Positions 7,860 to 16,282 of a stretch of DNA of 22,340 bases are shown piece by piece. Each line of letters opens with the position of its first letter. Position 1 is the first letter of the stretch. Below the pieces are notes generated by a model. It was not told the DNA's origin and searched no databases. It saw only the letters and a list, made by a program, of their open reading frames with translations. The DNA comes from CAZYXO01 sp964651315. GTDB lineage: Bacteria > Bacillota_I > Bacilli_A > RF39 > UBA660. The stretch spans positions 1-22,340 of the forward strand of contig CAZYXO010000009.1 in the NCBI GenBank assembly GCA_964651315.1, in the 5' to 3' direction. The position numbers and the translations under genes were made by a program.

Positions 7860-8387
7860 ATGTCAAATTTATTTAATGATATAATAGGATTTTTAAAAAC
7901 ACTTAATTATGTAGATTTAATTTTCTTTTTTGCAGTTATCTTATTAATTGTTTTAATCATCTCTTTAATTTATTTTTTACGAGTAAATGAAGATGTATTT
8001 GAAGAAGAAACAAAAGAAGATTTTTATGATGATGAAAAAGATGCTTTAATAGATTTAAAGACAATTACAAAAGAAATTGAGAAAAAAGAAAAAACAACGA
8101 ATGTTGAATTAACTAAATATGAAGATGAACAAGAAGAAAAAGCCATAATCAGTTATGATGAATTATTGAAGAAATGTAAACAAAATAATATTAAATACGA
8201 ACGTGAAGAAGTAGTTGATGATTTAATTATTAAAAAGGTAAGTTTATCACCGAAAGAGAATGATTATAGCGTTTTAGAAGAAATCGATGAAGATAAAAGT
8301 TTTGTTAGTGAGAAAATATTTAGTTATGAAAAAGAAGAAGCTTTCTTAGAAGCACTGAAAAACTTACAGTTGGGGTTGGGAGTATAA
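7860..8387 (+). CDS. membrane-anchored acidic protein of unknown function
   Basis: 175 residues, not recognised. One strong membrane helix covers about residues 19-41 ('LIFFFAVILLIVLIISLIYF'), followed by a strongly acidic region (EEETKEDFYDDEKD) and a soluble Lys/Glu-rich tail. The short N-terminus, with few positive charges, and the long charged tail suggest a single-pass anchor; I infer the tail is cytoplasmic. The phrase 'KAIISYDELLKK' (about 111-122) looks conserved rather than low complexity, but I cannot name a family. GGTGA (7846-7850) is a weak ribosome site 9 nt before ATG. Its stop overlaps the mtaB start by one base (TAATG), so the two are probably translated together, although that need not mean a shared function. 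Confidence 0.7.
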   Translation: MSNLFNDIIGFLKTLNYVDLIFFFAVILLIVLIISLIYFLRVNEDVFEEETKEDFYDDEKDALIDLKTITKEIEKKEKTTNVELTKYEDEQEEKAIISYDELLKKCKQNNIKYEREEVVDDLIIKKVSLSPKENDYSVLEEIDEDKSFVSEKIFSYEKEEAFLEALKNLQLGLGV

Positions 8388-9673
8388 TGAAATTTAAAGT
8401 AATAACATTAGGTTGCAAAGTTAATAGTTATGAAAGTGAATACATAATAGAATCATTGAAAAAAGATGGTTTTATTTTTTCTAACACAGATGAAATAACT
8501 GATATTGTCATTGTTAATACTTGTAGTGTTACAAATAATGCTGATGCTAAAAGTAGAAAAATGATTAATGGTATTAAAAAAGAAAATAAAGATGCAATCT
8601 TGATAGTATGTGGTTGTTCAAGTGAAAATAATCCTGATACTTATAAAAATATGAATATTGATATCTTACTTGGAACTAAAAATAAAAGTAAGATTCCAGT
8701 TTATTTACAAGAATATTTAAAAAGTAAAAAAAGAATCATTCATTTAGATAAAAATCGTAATGTTGAATTTGATAAAATGTGTGTTACAGAATTTAATACT
8801 CATACAAGAGCATTTGTTAAAATCGAAGATGGTTGTGATAATTTTTGTAGTTATTGTATTATCCCTTTTACAAGAGGCAAACAAAGAAGTAAAAACTATT
8901 ATGATGTAATTTCGGAAATCAAAAATTTGGTAGATAATGGTCATAAAGAAATAGTTTTAACTGGTATTCATACTGGTGCTTATAGTGATTCAGGTAAAGA
9001 TTTTATCGATATTATAAACGAAATAAGTAAATTTGATAATTTAAAAAGAATAAGATTATCTAGTGTCGAAATAACCGAATTAAATGCTAAATTTATGAAT
9101 ATGTTAAAGAATAATGATAAGTTCTGTAATCATTTACATATACCACTTCAAAGTGGTAGTGATGAAATACTTAAGGTAATGAATCGTAAATATGATTTAA
9201 GTTATTATGAAAACAAAATAAAAGAAATAAGAAATATAAGACCAAATATAAATATAACAACTGACATAATAGTAGGGCATCCATATGAAACAGATGAATT
9301 ATTTAAGTGTGTATTAAACTTTTGTCAAAAGATTAAATTTGGTAAAATTCATGTGTTTCCATATTCTTTAAGAACAGGTACTAAAAGTAGTAATATGCCC
9401 CAAGTAGACTCTAAAATAAAAAAAGTAAGAAGTCAGCAATTAATTTCATTAAGTAATGCTTTAGAAAATAATTATGCTAAAATGTTTTTAAATAAAGAAA
9501 TAGATATGTTAGTAGAAGAAGTAAGGGATAATAAAAGCATTGGTTTTTCTAGTAATTATTTAAAAATAGTTGTTTATCAGAAATTAAAACATAATGATAT
9601 TGTAAAAATTAAAGTTACGGAAGTAAAAGATGGTTATGTGATTGGAAATGTAAAAAACAATATTGTCTTATAG
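8387..9673 (+). CDS. mtaB: tRNA methylthiotransferase MtaB
   Basis: 428 residues. MtaB is a radical-SAM enzyme with two [4Fe-4S] clusters that converts t6A37 to ms2t6A37 in tRNAs reading ANN codons. N-terminal UPF0004 domain cysteines: C10 ('TLGCKVNSYES'), C46 ('VNTCSVTNNAD') and C77 ('VCGCSSE'). The radical-SAM motif is C150-x3-C154-x2-C157 ('GCDNFCSYC'). The opening 'TLGCKVNSYES' favours MtaB over MiaB or RimO. Later phrases 'HLHIPLQSGSDEILKVMNRKY', 'TDIIVGHPYETDE' and 'HVFPYSLRTGT' are also typical. A short TRAM-like tail (about 375-428) should bind tRNA. It is translationally coupled to the preceding gene through TAATG. Confidence 0.93.
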   Translation: MKFKVITLGCKVNSYESEYIIESLKKDGFIFSNTDEITDIVIVNTCSVTNNADAKSRKMINGIKKENKDAILIVCGCSSENNPDTYKNMNIDILLGTKNKSKIPVYLQEYLKSKKRIIHLDKNRNVEFDKMCVTEFNTHTRAFVKIEDGCDNFCSYCIIPFTRGKQRSKNYYDVISEIKNLVDNGHKEIVLTGIHTGAYSDSGKDFIDIINEISKFDNLKRIRLSSVEITELNAKFMNMLKNNDKFCNHLHIPLQSGSDEILKVMNRKYDLSYYENKIKEIRNIRPNINITTDIIVGHPYETDELFKCVLNFCQKIKFGKIHVFPYSLRTGTKSSNMPQVDSKIKKVRSQQLISLSNALENNYAKMFLNKEIDMLVEEVRDNKSIGFSSNYLKIVVYQKLKHNDIVKIKVTEVKDGYVIGNVKNNIVL

Positions 9674-9683
9674 TTATAAAGAT

Positions 9684-9697
9684 GTTAATATATTAAC
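9684..9697. promoter_or_regulatory. perfect 14-bp palindrome before the SNF2 gene
   Basis: GTTAATA followed directly by TATTAAC, without a spacer, ending 4 nt before the GGTGAT ribosome site (9702-9707). It fits an operator better than an RNA hairpin, as there is no loop. No binding protein can be named. Confidence 0.3.
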
Positions 9698-9711
9698 TGG
9701 CGGTGATTTTA

Positions 9712-12700
9712 ATGCTTTTAGATGAAGAAGTAGAATTAATTAAAAAATATGTTACAGAAAAAGATTATATTAATGGACAAAATTATCGATTTGATCTTTT
9801 TGAATATAAAAACTATTTTGGTTATGATAGTTCATATGACTTTAGTGTCGAAGATAGATTTACTTATCATAGAGTTCGAATTATAAAAATGCCTCAAGGA
9901 AATTTTAGAACCTATTGTTCATGTCGGGATTTTGAAAATCATCACTCTTGTGTTCATTTAGCAGCAATATTATTTAAATTTCGCAAAAAGATATTTAAAA
10001 TAAAAAGTGAAGAAGAAATAATGAGTGAATCAAAGAAATTATTTAAAAGTTATACTAGCGAAAAAAATTCCCAAGTAAAAAAGCAAGTGTTTTTAGAAAC
10101 AGAAATTGTTAATGATGGATATGAACATGGAATAAAATTAAAAATAGGTACGACAAAGTTCTATTCTTTAAATAATAAATCGAATACTTTTTTTGCAGTT
10201 TATTTATCAGATAAAGGCGAAGTAGATTTTGGTAAAAACTTTATTTATAATCCGAAAATTCATTATTTTAGTGATTTGGATCAACAATTAATTGAATTTG
10301 TTTACTATAATTGTGCTAAAAATAATAAAACTTTTGTAATAAATGAAAGCAATGCTAAGAGTTTTTTCTATAATTTTGGTAAATTAAGAATGCTTTATAA
10401 TAATTCTTATCTTGATGGAGTTAAAGAAGGATTTCCCATAAATGTTAATTTAACTAAAAACGAAGATAAATATGTATTTAATGTTGAAGATGTAAATAGC
10501 CTTTTACCTTTTACTAGTGATTATGAATATGTAAGTAATGATAAAGAGATTTTTCATTTAAATAAAAAAATGCGGTCTTTACTAAGAGAGTTTCGTGAAC
10601 AAGGTATTCAAAAAATAATATTTAAAGAAAATGATTTAGATGCATTTTCTCATTCAATATTACCAATTGTAAAAAATAAAATTGTAATTGATAATGCTAT
10701 TAGTAACATTATTGTTTCTAAAGAACCAGTTGCTAAAATGTATTTTGATTTAAATCATAATAATATTACTTGTAACTATAAACTAAATTATGATGGTAAT
10801 GAAATAAACTATTTTGATAAAAGTGACACTATATTACGTGATGATGAATATGAACAAGTAGGAATAAATTTACTTGCAAGTTGTGGTTTTCAATTTGAAA
10901 ATAAAAAAATCATTTTAAATGAAATAGATAAAATAGGAGAATTCTTAGAAACAAGAATAAATGAATTAACAGATAAATATGAAGTATTTACTTCCGATAA
11001 ACTAAAAGCAATTAATATTTTTAAAAAGATAGGCGTTACATCATCTTTTCATATTGGCCAAGATAATATAATGCATTATGAATTTTCTAGTGATAATGTA
11101 AATAGTAATGAATTAATGGATTTACTTGATAGTATGCGAAAAAAGAAACGCTATTATAAACTAAAAAATGGAGATATTGTTAATTTAAACGATGATAATT
11201 TAAAAGAACTTGAATCTTTAACAACTGATTTAGAACTTGATAGTGAAAGTGGCGAAATACCTAAATATCGTGCTATTTATTTAGATAGTTTAAGAGATTC
11301 AAGATATCATATAATTAAAACAGATAATTTGTTTGATAATTTTATTACTAAATTTAATGAATATAAAAATGTGGATGTTGAATTTACTAAAAAAGAAGAT
11401 GAGTTACTTAGAAGTTATCAAAAAATAGGTGTTAAATGGTTATACAATATTTATAAATGTGATTTTGGTGGTATATTAGCAGATGAAATGGGTCTGGGTA
11501 AAACTTTACAAACAATAATTTTCTTTCGTAAAGTATTATTAGAAGATAAAGATGCCAAATTTTTAATAGTAGCACCAACTTCTTTATTATATAATTGGTA
11601 TAAAGAATTCGAAAAATTTGCTCCGGAAATATCAGTTAGTATTTTTGGACAAGCAAAAGAAATACGTCATGATAGTTTAGAGAAAAGTGATGCAACAGTT
11701 TTTATTACTAGTTATGGACTTTTACGTGAAGATATTGAATATTATGAGAAAATGATTTTCAAAGTAGCAATAATTGATGAAGCTCAAAATATTAAAAATC
11801 CTTTTGCAGGAATAACAAAATCTGTAAAAAAAATAAAAGCAAGTACTAAATTTGCTTTAACTGGTACACCTATTGAAAATTCTGTTTTAGAACTTTGGAG
11901 TATTTTTGATTATATAATGCCAGGTTTTTTAGCAAGTATATCTAATTTTAAAAGTAAATATAAAGTAAGCGAAATGAACGAAGATGAAATAAAATTAGTT
12001 GAAACTCTAAAAGCTCAAGTACAACCTTTTATATTACGAAGAAGAAAAAAAGATGTATTAAGTGATCTACCAGATAAAGTAGAAAATATCGTATATATAG
12101 ATTTAAATGAAACACAACGAAAACTATATATGGCTGAAGTAAAGAAAACGGAAGAACGTATGGAATCTTTAATATCAGAATCTGGTTATTCAAAAGCAAG
12201 ATTTGAAATATTAGTACTTCTAACAAGATTAAGACAAATATGCATAGATCCACATATAATTTATGAAAACTATAATGATGAATCAGCAAAAATAACTTAT
12301 TTAATTAATATTATTAAAGAATATATTGCAAATGATCATAAAATGCTATTATTTACGTCGTTTAAAACTGCTTTAGAAATTGTCCGAAGGGAACTTAACA
12401 ATAATAATATAAGTAATTATACAATTGATGGTTCAGTTAGTTCAATAAATCGCCAAAAACTTGTAGATAATTTTAATAGTGATGGCACTAATGTATTTTT
12501 AATTATGTTAAAAAGTGGGGGAACTGGGCTTAATTTAACAAGTGCCGATGTTGTAATACATTTAGATCCTTGGTGGAATCCGCAATCAGAAAATCAAGCA
12601 ACTGATAGAGCCCATAGAATTGGCCAAACTAAGAGTGTGGAAGTTTTAAAATTAATTACTAAAGGTACAATAGAAGAAAAAATAATTGATTTACAAAAGA

Positions 12701-12819
12701 AAAAGAAACTGCTTAGTGATAAACTAATTGAAAGTGATGAAACAAGCGAAGAAATGTTAAGTGCTTTAAGTGAAAAAGACATTCGAAACTTGCTTGCTTA
12801 TGAAAATAAAGACGAATAA
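9712..12819 (+). CDS. SWIM-domain SNF2/Rad54-type ATPase (HepA-like)
   Basis: 1035 residues. Bacterial SNF2 proteins are double-stranded DNA translocases that remodel protein-DNA or transcription complexes; the role of this subgroup is not settled. An N-terminal SWIM zinc motif is visible as C69-x-C71...C80-x-H82. A long, poorly conserved middle region (about 110-560) follows. The ATPase core has motif I DEMGLGKT (591-598, K597), motif II DEAQ (689-692), motif III 'LTGTP', and the second RecA-like lobe with 'LKSGGTGLNLTSADVVIHLDPWWNP' and 'QATDRAHRIGQ'. I choose ATG 9712 because GGTGAT (9702-9707) lies 4 nt upstream; the GTG at 9703 is inside that site. It stands 38 nt after mtaB and ends at a strong terminator. 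Not a defence-island setting. No sign of damage. Confidence 0.9.
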   Translation: MLLDEEVELIKKYVTEKDYINGQNYRFDLFEYKNYFGYDSSYDFSVEDRFTYHRVRIIKMPQGNFRTYCSCRDFENHHSCVHLAAILFKFRKKIFKIKSEEEIMSESKKLFKSYTSEKNSQVKKQVFLETEIVNDGYEHGIKLKIGTTKFYSLNNKSNTFFAVYLSDKGEVDFGKNFIYNPKIHYFSDLDQQLIEFVYYNCAKNNKTFVINESNAKSFFYNFGKLRMLYNNSYLDGVKEGFPINVNLTKNEDKYVFNVEDVNSLLPFTSDYEYVSNDKEIFHLNKKMRSLLREFREQGIQKIIFKENDLDAFSHSILPIVKNKIVIDNAISNIIVSKEPVAKMYFDLNHNNITCNYKLNYDGNEINYFDKSDTILRDDEYEQVGINLLASCGFQFENKKIILNEIDKIGEFLETRINELTDKYEVFTSDKLKAINIFKKIGVTSSFHIGQDNIMHYEFSSDNVNSNELMDLLDSMRKKKRYYKLKNGDIVNLNDDNLKELESLTTDLELDSESGEIPKYRAIYLDSLRDSRYHIIKTDNLFDNFITKFNEYKNVDVEFTKKEDELLRSYQKIGVKWLYNIYKCDFGGILADEMGLGKTLQTIIFFRKVLLEDKDAKFLIVAPTSLLYNWYKEFEKFAPEISVSIFGQAKEIRHDSLEKSDATVFITSYGLLREDIEYYEKMIFKVAIIDEAQNIKNPFAGITKSVKKIKASTKFALTGTPIENSVLELWSIFDYIMPGFLASISNFKSKYKVSEMNEDEIKLVETLKAQVQPFILRRRKKDVLSDLPDKVENIVYIDLNETQRKLYMAEVKKTEERMESLISESGYSKARFEILVLLTRLRQICIDPHIIYENYNDESAKITYLINIIKEYIANDHKMLLFTSFKTALEIVRRELNNNNISNYTIDGSVSSINRQKLVDNFNSDGTNVFLIMLKSGGTGLNLTSADVVIHLDPWWNPQSENQATDRAHRIGQTKSVEVLKLITKGTIEEKIIDLQKKKKLLSDKLIESDETSEEMLSALSEKDIRNLLAYENKDE

Positions 12820-12836
12820 CAAAAAATTTAATAAAA

Positions 12837-12872
12837 ACGATAAAAAACACTTTACAAAAGTGTTTTTTTCGT
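12837..12872 (+). terminator. strong terminator after the SNF2 gene
   Basis: Stem ACGA-(T bulge)-AAAAAACACTTT paired with AAAGTGTTTTTT-TCGT: 16 bp with one bulge and a 3-nt loop. The A and T tracts make it potentially bidirectional. Confidence 0.8.
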
Positions 12873-12923
12873 ATAAAGTAGATATTACTCACTTAATTAA
12901 TTCCTATTAAATAGAAGGAAATA

Positions 12924-13991
12924 ATGAAAAAAATAATACTTATATTAATTATGATGATAATTAATATCGGCTTAGTTAAAGCTGAAAATGAATTTTATAT
13001 GGTAGAAAATACCGATGGAGTTTATGCAAACTTTATAGAAGGAAATTTTACAAAAAAGGAAGATTATCGTACTATTTATCGAAGTAGTGATGATAAATTA
13101 ATGTATTCAACTAGTTTAACAAGATGGGAAAATGATGTCAACAATTATAACTTTAATCAAATAGAAATAGATGATTATGATAATACTTATTATGATGAAG
13201 AAACAACAAATAGATTAAAAAATATTATGTATTTTGGTTATGGTTATCAGAATCATACAACAGATAATTATTTAATGGCTACACAAACAATGATTTGGGA
13301 TTTACTTAGTTATGGAACAATAAGCTATTTTAATATGTTTTATGGTGACGTTAAATTATTTAAAAACGAAATAAAGGAAATAAATAAATTAATCGATGAT
13401 CATACAAAACAAATAAGTTTTTGCAATATGGATATTGAAACCGAAGAAAATGTTTTGATTTTAAATGATAATAATAATGTAATAAAAAATTATCAAGTTA
13501 TAAGTAGTAATGCAAAAATTATTGATAATAGTTTAGTAATAGATACGAGTAATAAAGATAAAATAATTTTAGAAGAAAAATTAGAAATTATTCCAAAAGA
13601 TTATTTTTATCACGGCGATGTTTATAATTTAGTTAGTAGAACGAATATTCCTAAAAATGTTTGTGAGTTAAATGTTAAAAAAATAGATAATAAAGTTACT
13701 ATTATTAATGAAACAAATGAAGAAATATTAGCAAGTATAAATGATAGTAAAGAAAAAAAATTAACTGAAATAAATTTAACAAAAAATGATACATTAAAGA
13801 TAACTGGAGTTGTAAAATTAGAAAAAGAAACAGATAATAAAGTAATTAATGAAAAAATAAATAAAACAGATAATGAAGATAAAATTATATTAGAAAATGT
13901 TCCAAATACAAGTTTTAGTTTAGTAGAAAACTATTATTATATAGATGAAAAAAAGAATTATAGTATTAATATTTATTATTGTGTTAAATAG
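12924..13991 (+). CDS. secreted thioester-domain-like protein lacking the thioester Cys
   Basis: 355 residues. A signal peptide (1-20, ending 'LVKA') is followed by about 130 residues resembling the thioester domain (TED/TQxA) of Gram-positive adhesins. Its hallmark is 'TQTMIWDLLSYG' (120-131), whose Gln121 would be one half of the internal Cys-Gln thioester. The Cys half is missing: no Cys precedes Q121, and the likely place reads M60-Y-S62-T. The rest is beta-rich repeat-like sequence. Near the end comes V326-P-N-T-S330, a sortase-type motif, but the following 25 residues (ending 'YYCVK') are polar and aromatic, not the usual membrane helix plus basic tail. AGAAGG precedes the ATG. The last 47 nt overlap the sortase-like gene. 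A surface role is likely; covalent host binding is doubtful. Confidence 0.65.
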   Translation: MKKIILILIMMIINIGLVKAENEFYMVENTDGVYANFIEGNFTKKEDYRTIYRSSDDKLMYSTSLTRWENDVNNYNFNQIEIDDYDNTYYDEETTNRLKNIMYFGYGYQNHTTDNYLMATQTMIWDLLSYGTISYFNMFYGDVKLFKNEIKEINKLIDDHTKQISFCNMDIETEENVLILNDNNNVIKNYQVISSNAKIIDNSLVIDTSNKDKIILEEKLEIIPKDYFYHGDVYNLVSRTNIPKNVCELNVKKIDNKVTIINETNEEILASINDSKEKKLTEINLTKNDTLKITGVVKLEKETDNKVINEKINKTDNEDKIILENVPNTSFSLVENYYYIDEKKNYSINIYYCVK

Positions 13992-14445
13992 TTTATATTA
14001 TTTAAAAATTGAAAATAAAACACATAAAGTAGTAGAAACTAAAACTAAATCATATCAAACACAATTGGAAATAAGTAAAATAAATTTGAAACAAAAATTA
14101 TATCAAAATAGTAGTTTAAATAATGTTAATTTAAATTTACAAGTTTTAAGTGAATCTACTTTTCCTGGAGATAATGAAAGTCATATTTATATTGCTGGTC
14201 ATAATGGAAATAGCAAAATTTCTTATTTTAATAATTTAGATAAATTAGAAATAAATGACATGATAAAACTTTATTATCAAGAAAATATATATTATTATGA
14301 ACTTGTAAAAAAAGAAATTCATAATAAAGATGGAACATTAAAATTGGATAAACTAAATTATGATTCTTTAACATTAATTACATGTACAAAAGATAGTAAG
14401 AAAACTCAAGATATATACATAGCTAAATTAGTAAAAATAGTTTAA
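13945..14445 (+). CDS. sortase-like protein with atypical active site
   Basis: 166 residues. Sortases are membrane transpeptidases that cut LPxTG-like motifs and attach surface proteins. An N-terminal anchor helix (5-20) leads into a small sortase beta-barrel: H86 in 'IYIAGHNG' and C147 in 'LTLITCTKD' fit the catalytic His and Cys. The third residue, Arg, should lie five before the Ala of the last strand; that position is Q155 ('TQDIYIAKLV'), and no Arg occurs after C147. Small class D-like sortases are around 150-200 residues. The start at 13945 is needed to keep the anchor, but has no Shine-Dalgarno and lies 47 nt inside the upstream gene, suggesting coupled translation or a small rearrangement. 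Its neighbour, with a VPNTS motif, is the obvious substrate. Activity is uncertain. Confidence 0.75.
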   Translation: MKKRIIVLIFIIVLNSLYYLKIENKTHKVVETKTKSYQTQLEISKINLKQKLYQNSSLNNVNLNLQVLSESTFPGDNESHIYIAGHNGNSKISYFNNLDKLEINDMIKLYYQENIYYYELVKKEIHNKDGTLKLDKLNYDSLTLITCTKDSKKTQDIYIAKLVKIV

Positions 14446-14453
14446 ATTTAAAG

Positions 14454-14490
14454 AAAAAATGCACTTTTTGTCAAAAATTTGCATTTTTTT
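14454..14490 (+). terminator. terminator after the sortase-like gene
   Basis: Ten-bp stem (14454-14463 with 14480-14489) with an inner TTTTT-GTC-AAAAA pairing and a T7 tract (14484-14490). The rest of 14491-14554 contains a G-rich run (14512-14525), unusual here, and the dnaG ribosome site. I see no clear promoter. Confidence 0.75.
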
Positions 14491-14554
14491 GCATGAAAAA
14501 AAAGGAAATGAAGGGGGTAGGGGTAATATATATAAATAGAGGGGAGTGGAAAAA

Positions 14555-16282
14555 TTGCTTAATGAAGCAAGTATCAATGAGATAAGAAGTAATGCTGATA
14601 TTGTTGAAATAATAAGTGATTATATACCTCTTGTGAACAAAGGTCGAAATTTATTTGGAGTTTGTCCTTTTCATGATGATCATTCACCAAGTATGAGTGT
14701 ATCAAAGAGTAAGCAAATTTATAAATGTTTTTCTTGTGGAGCTGGTGGTAATGTTTTTAATTTCGTCAGTGCTTATGAAAACGTAAGTTATATTGAAGCA
14801 ATTAAAATAGTTGCTGAAAAAATTGGCTATGAAATTAAAGGTATTATCAAAAGTGATATTAAAAAGAATAAACAAGAATATGAAGCTATGGATATTGCTT
14901 TAAAATATTATCAAAATAATTTAAATACTAGTGCTGGAACTCTGGCAAAAAAATATTTAAGCGATGAAAGACATTTAAGTGATGAATGCATTAGAGAATT
15001 TCAAATAGGATATGCGAATAACAATAATTTAAATGTTTTGCTAAATAAAAAAGGTTATGAAAATACACTTTTAAATAATATTGGATTAATAAATATTAGT
15101 GCAGAGAGATCTTATGATACATTTACTAATCGGATAATGTTTCCAATCCATAATTTAGATGGACAAGCAATTGGTTTTACGGGAAGAATTTTTGGTGGAG
15201 AAGATACTAATAAATATTTAAACTCTCGAGAAAATAAAATATTTAAAAAAGGGGATATATTATTTAATTATCATCGGGCGATTAAATATATTAGAGAAAA
15301 GAAACAAGTAATTGTTGTCGAAGGGAATATGGATGCGATACGTTTATATTCTAGCGGAATTAAAAATGTTATTGCAATAATGGGAACAGCAATTACTGAT
15401 TATCAAGTTGAATTAATAAAAAAATTACGTAGTGAAATAATATTGTTTTTTGATAATGATAATGCAGGACTTGATGCTACATTTAATATCGGAAATATTT
15501 TTGAAAATAAAGATGTTAAAACTTCAATTGTAAGAATTAGTGGTAAAAAAGATGCTGATGAATATATTCTTGAATATGGAATTGAAAAAATGGTAGAATG
15601 TATTAATAATAAAGTACCTTTCTTAGATTTTAAATTAAAATATTTAAAGAAGGATTTAAATATAAGTGATGCTGGTGAATTAACAAAATATTTAAAAAGT
15701 GTTTTAGAAAGTGTTCAAAATATCGATGATGAATTATTAAAAGAAGTAACACTTAAGAAAATAAGTAAAGAATATGAAATTGATATTGGAGTTCTAAAAA
15801 AAGAATTATCAAAATTTGAATTAGTTCGAAAAGAAAAAGTAAAAGAAGAAAAACGAATAAGTCAGAAAGAAAATGTTTATTTAAATGTATTTTATTATAT
15901 GTTAAATGATTCAAAATATATAAAAGCATATATCAAAAATATTGGATTTATAAGTGTTCAAAAATATCGTGAGTTAGCAAGTGAAATCATAAATTATTAT
16001 GAAACAAACCATACTATAAATATAGCAGATTTTATAACATATATAAATAAAGAAGAAGAGTTAGCAAAAATAATAAATGATGTACTAGATAATATAGATG
16101 TGGAATTAAATGATGATATATTTATGAATTATGTTAGCAATATTAAGAAAATTGATACGAAAAACACAATAAATAAATTAAAAAATGAATTAAAAGAAGA
16201 ATTAGATGAAAATAAAAGATTAGCAATAGTAATGAAAATTGCCAATTTAAAAAAAGGAGAAGTAGAAGATGGAAGAAATTAA
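14555..16282 (+). CDS. dnaG: DNA primase DnaG
   Basis: 575 residues from a TTG start (typical length about 600). It makes RNA primers for Okazaki fragments and works with the replicative helicase. I prefer TTG 14555 because GAGGGGAG (14539-14546) lies 8 nt upstream; the GTG at 14546 overlaps that site. It begins 'MLNEASINEIRSNADIVEII', close to normal DnaG N-termini. The CHC2 zinc ribbon has C37, H40, C58 and C61. The central TOPRIM catalytic region has 'VIVVEGNMDAIRLYSSGI', the 'IAIMGTA' loop and 'FFDNDNAGLDAT'. The C-terminal helicase-binding region (about 425-575) is divergent and helical, as is common. The last 14 nt overlap rpoD, the classic dnaG-rpoD arrangement. Confidence 0.95.
   Translation: MLNEASINEIRSNADIVEIISDYIPLVNKGRNLFGVCPFHDDHSPSMSVSKSKQIYKCFSCGAGGNVFNFVSAYENVSYIEAIKIVAEKIGYEIKGIIKSDIKKNKQEYEAMDIALKYYQNNLNTSAGTLAKKYLSDERHLSDECIREFQIGYANNNNLNVLLNKKGYENTLLNNIGLINISAERSYDTFTNRIMFPIHNLDGQAIGFTGRIFGGEDTNKYLNSRENKIFKKGDILFNYHRAIKYIREKKQVIVVEGNMDAIRLYSSGIKNVIAIMGTAITDYQVELIKKLRSEIILFFDNDNAGLDATFNIGNIFENKDVKTSIVRISGKKDADEYILEYGIEKMVECINNKVPFLDFKLKYLKKDLNISDAGELTKYLKSVLESVQNIDDELLKEVTLKKISKEYEIDIGVLKKELSKFELVRKEKVKEEKRISQKENVYLNVFYYMLNDSKYIKAYIKNIGFISVQKYRELASEIINYYETNHTINIADFITYINKEEELAKIINDVLDNIDVELNDDIFMNYVSNIKKIDTKNTINKLKNELKEELDENKRLAIVMKIANLKKGEVEDGRN

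Noticed and set aside
14512..14525. G-rich run before dnaG as a possible structured element
   Set aside because: Only two G runs of four or more within 14 nt; not enough for a G-quadruplex, and no partner C-rich strand structure nearby.
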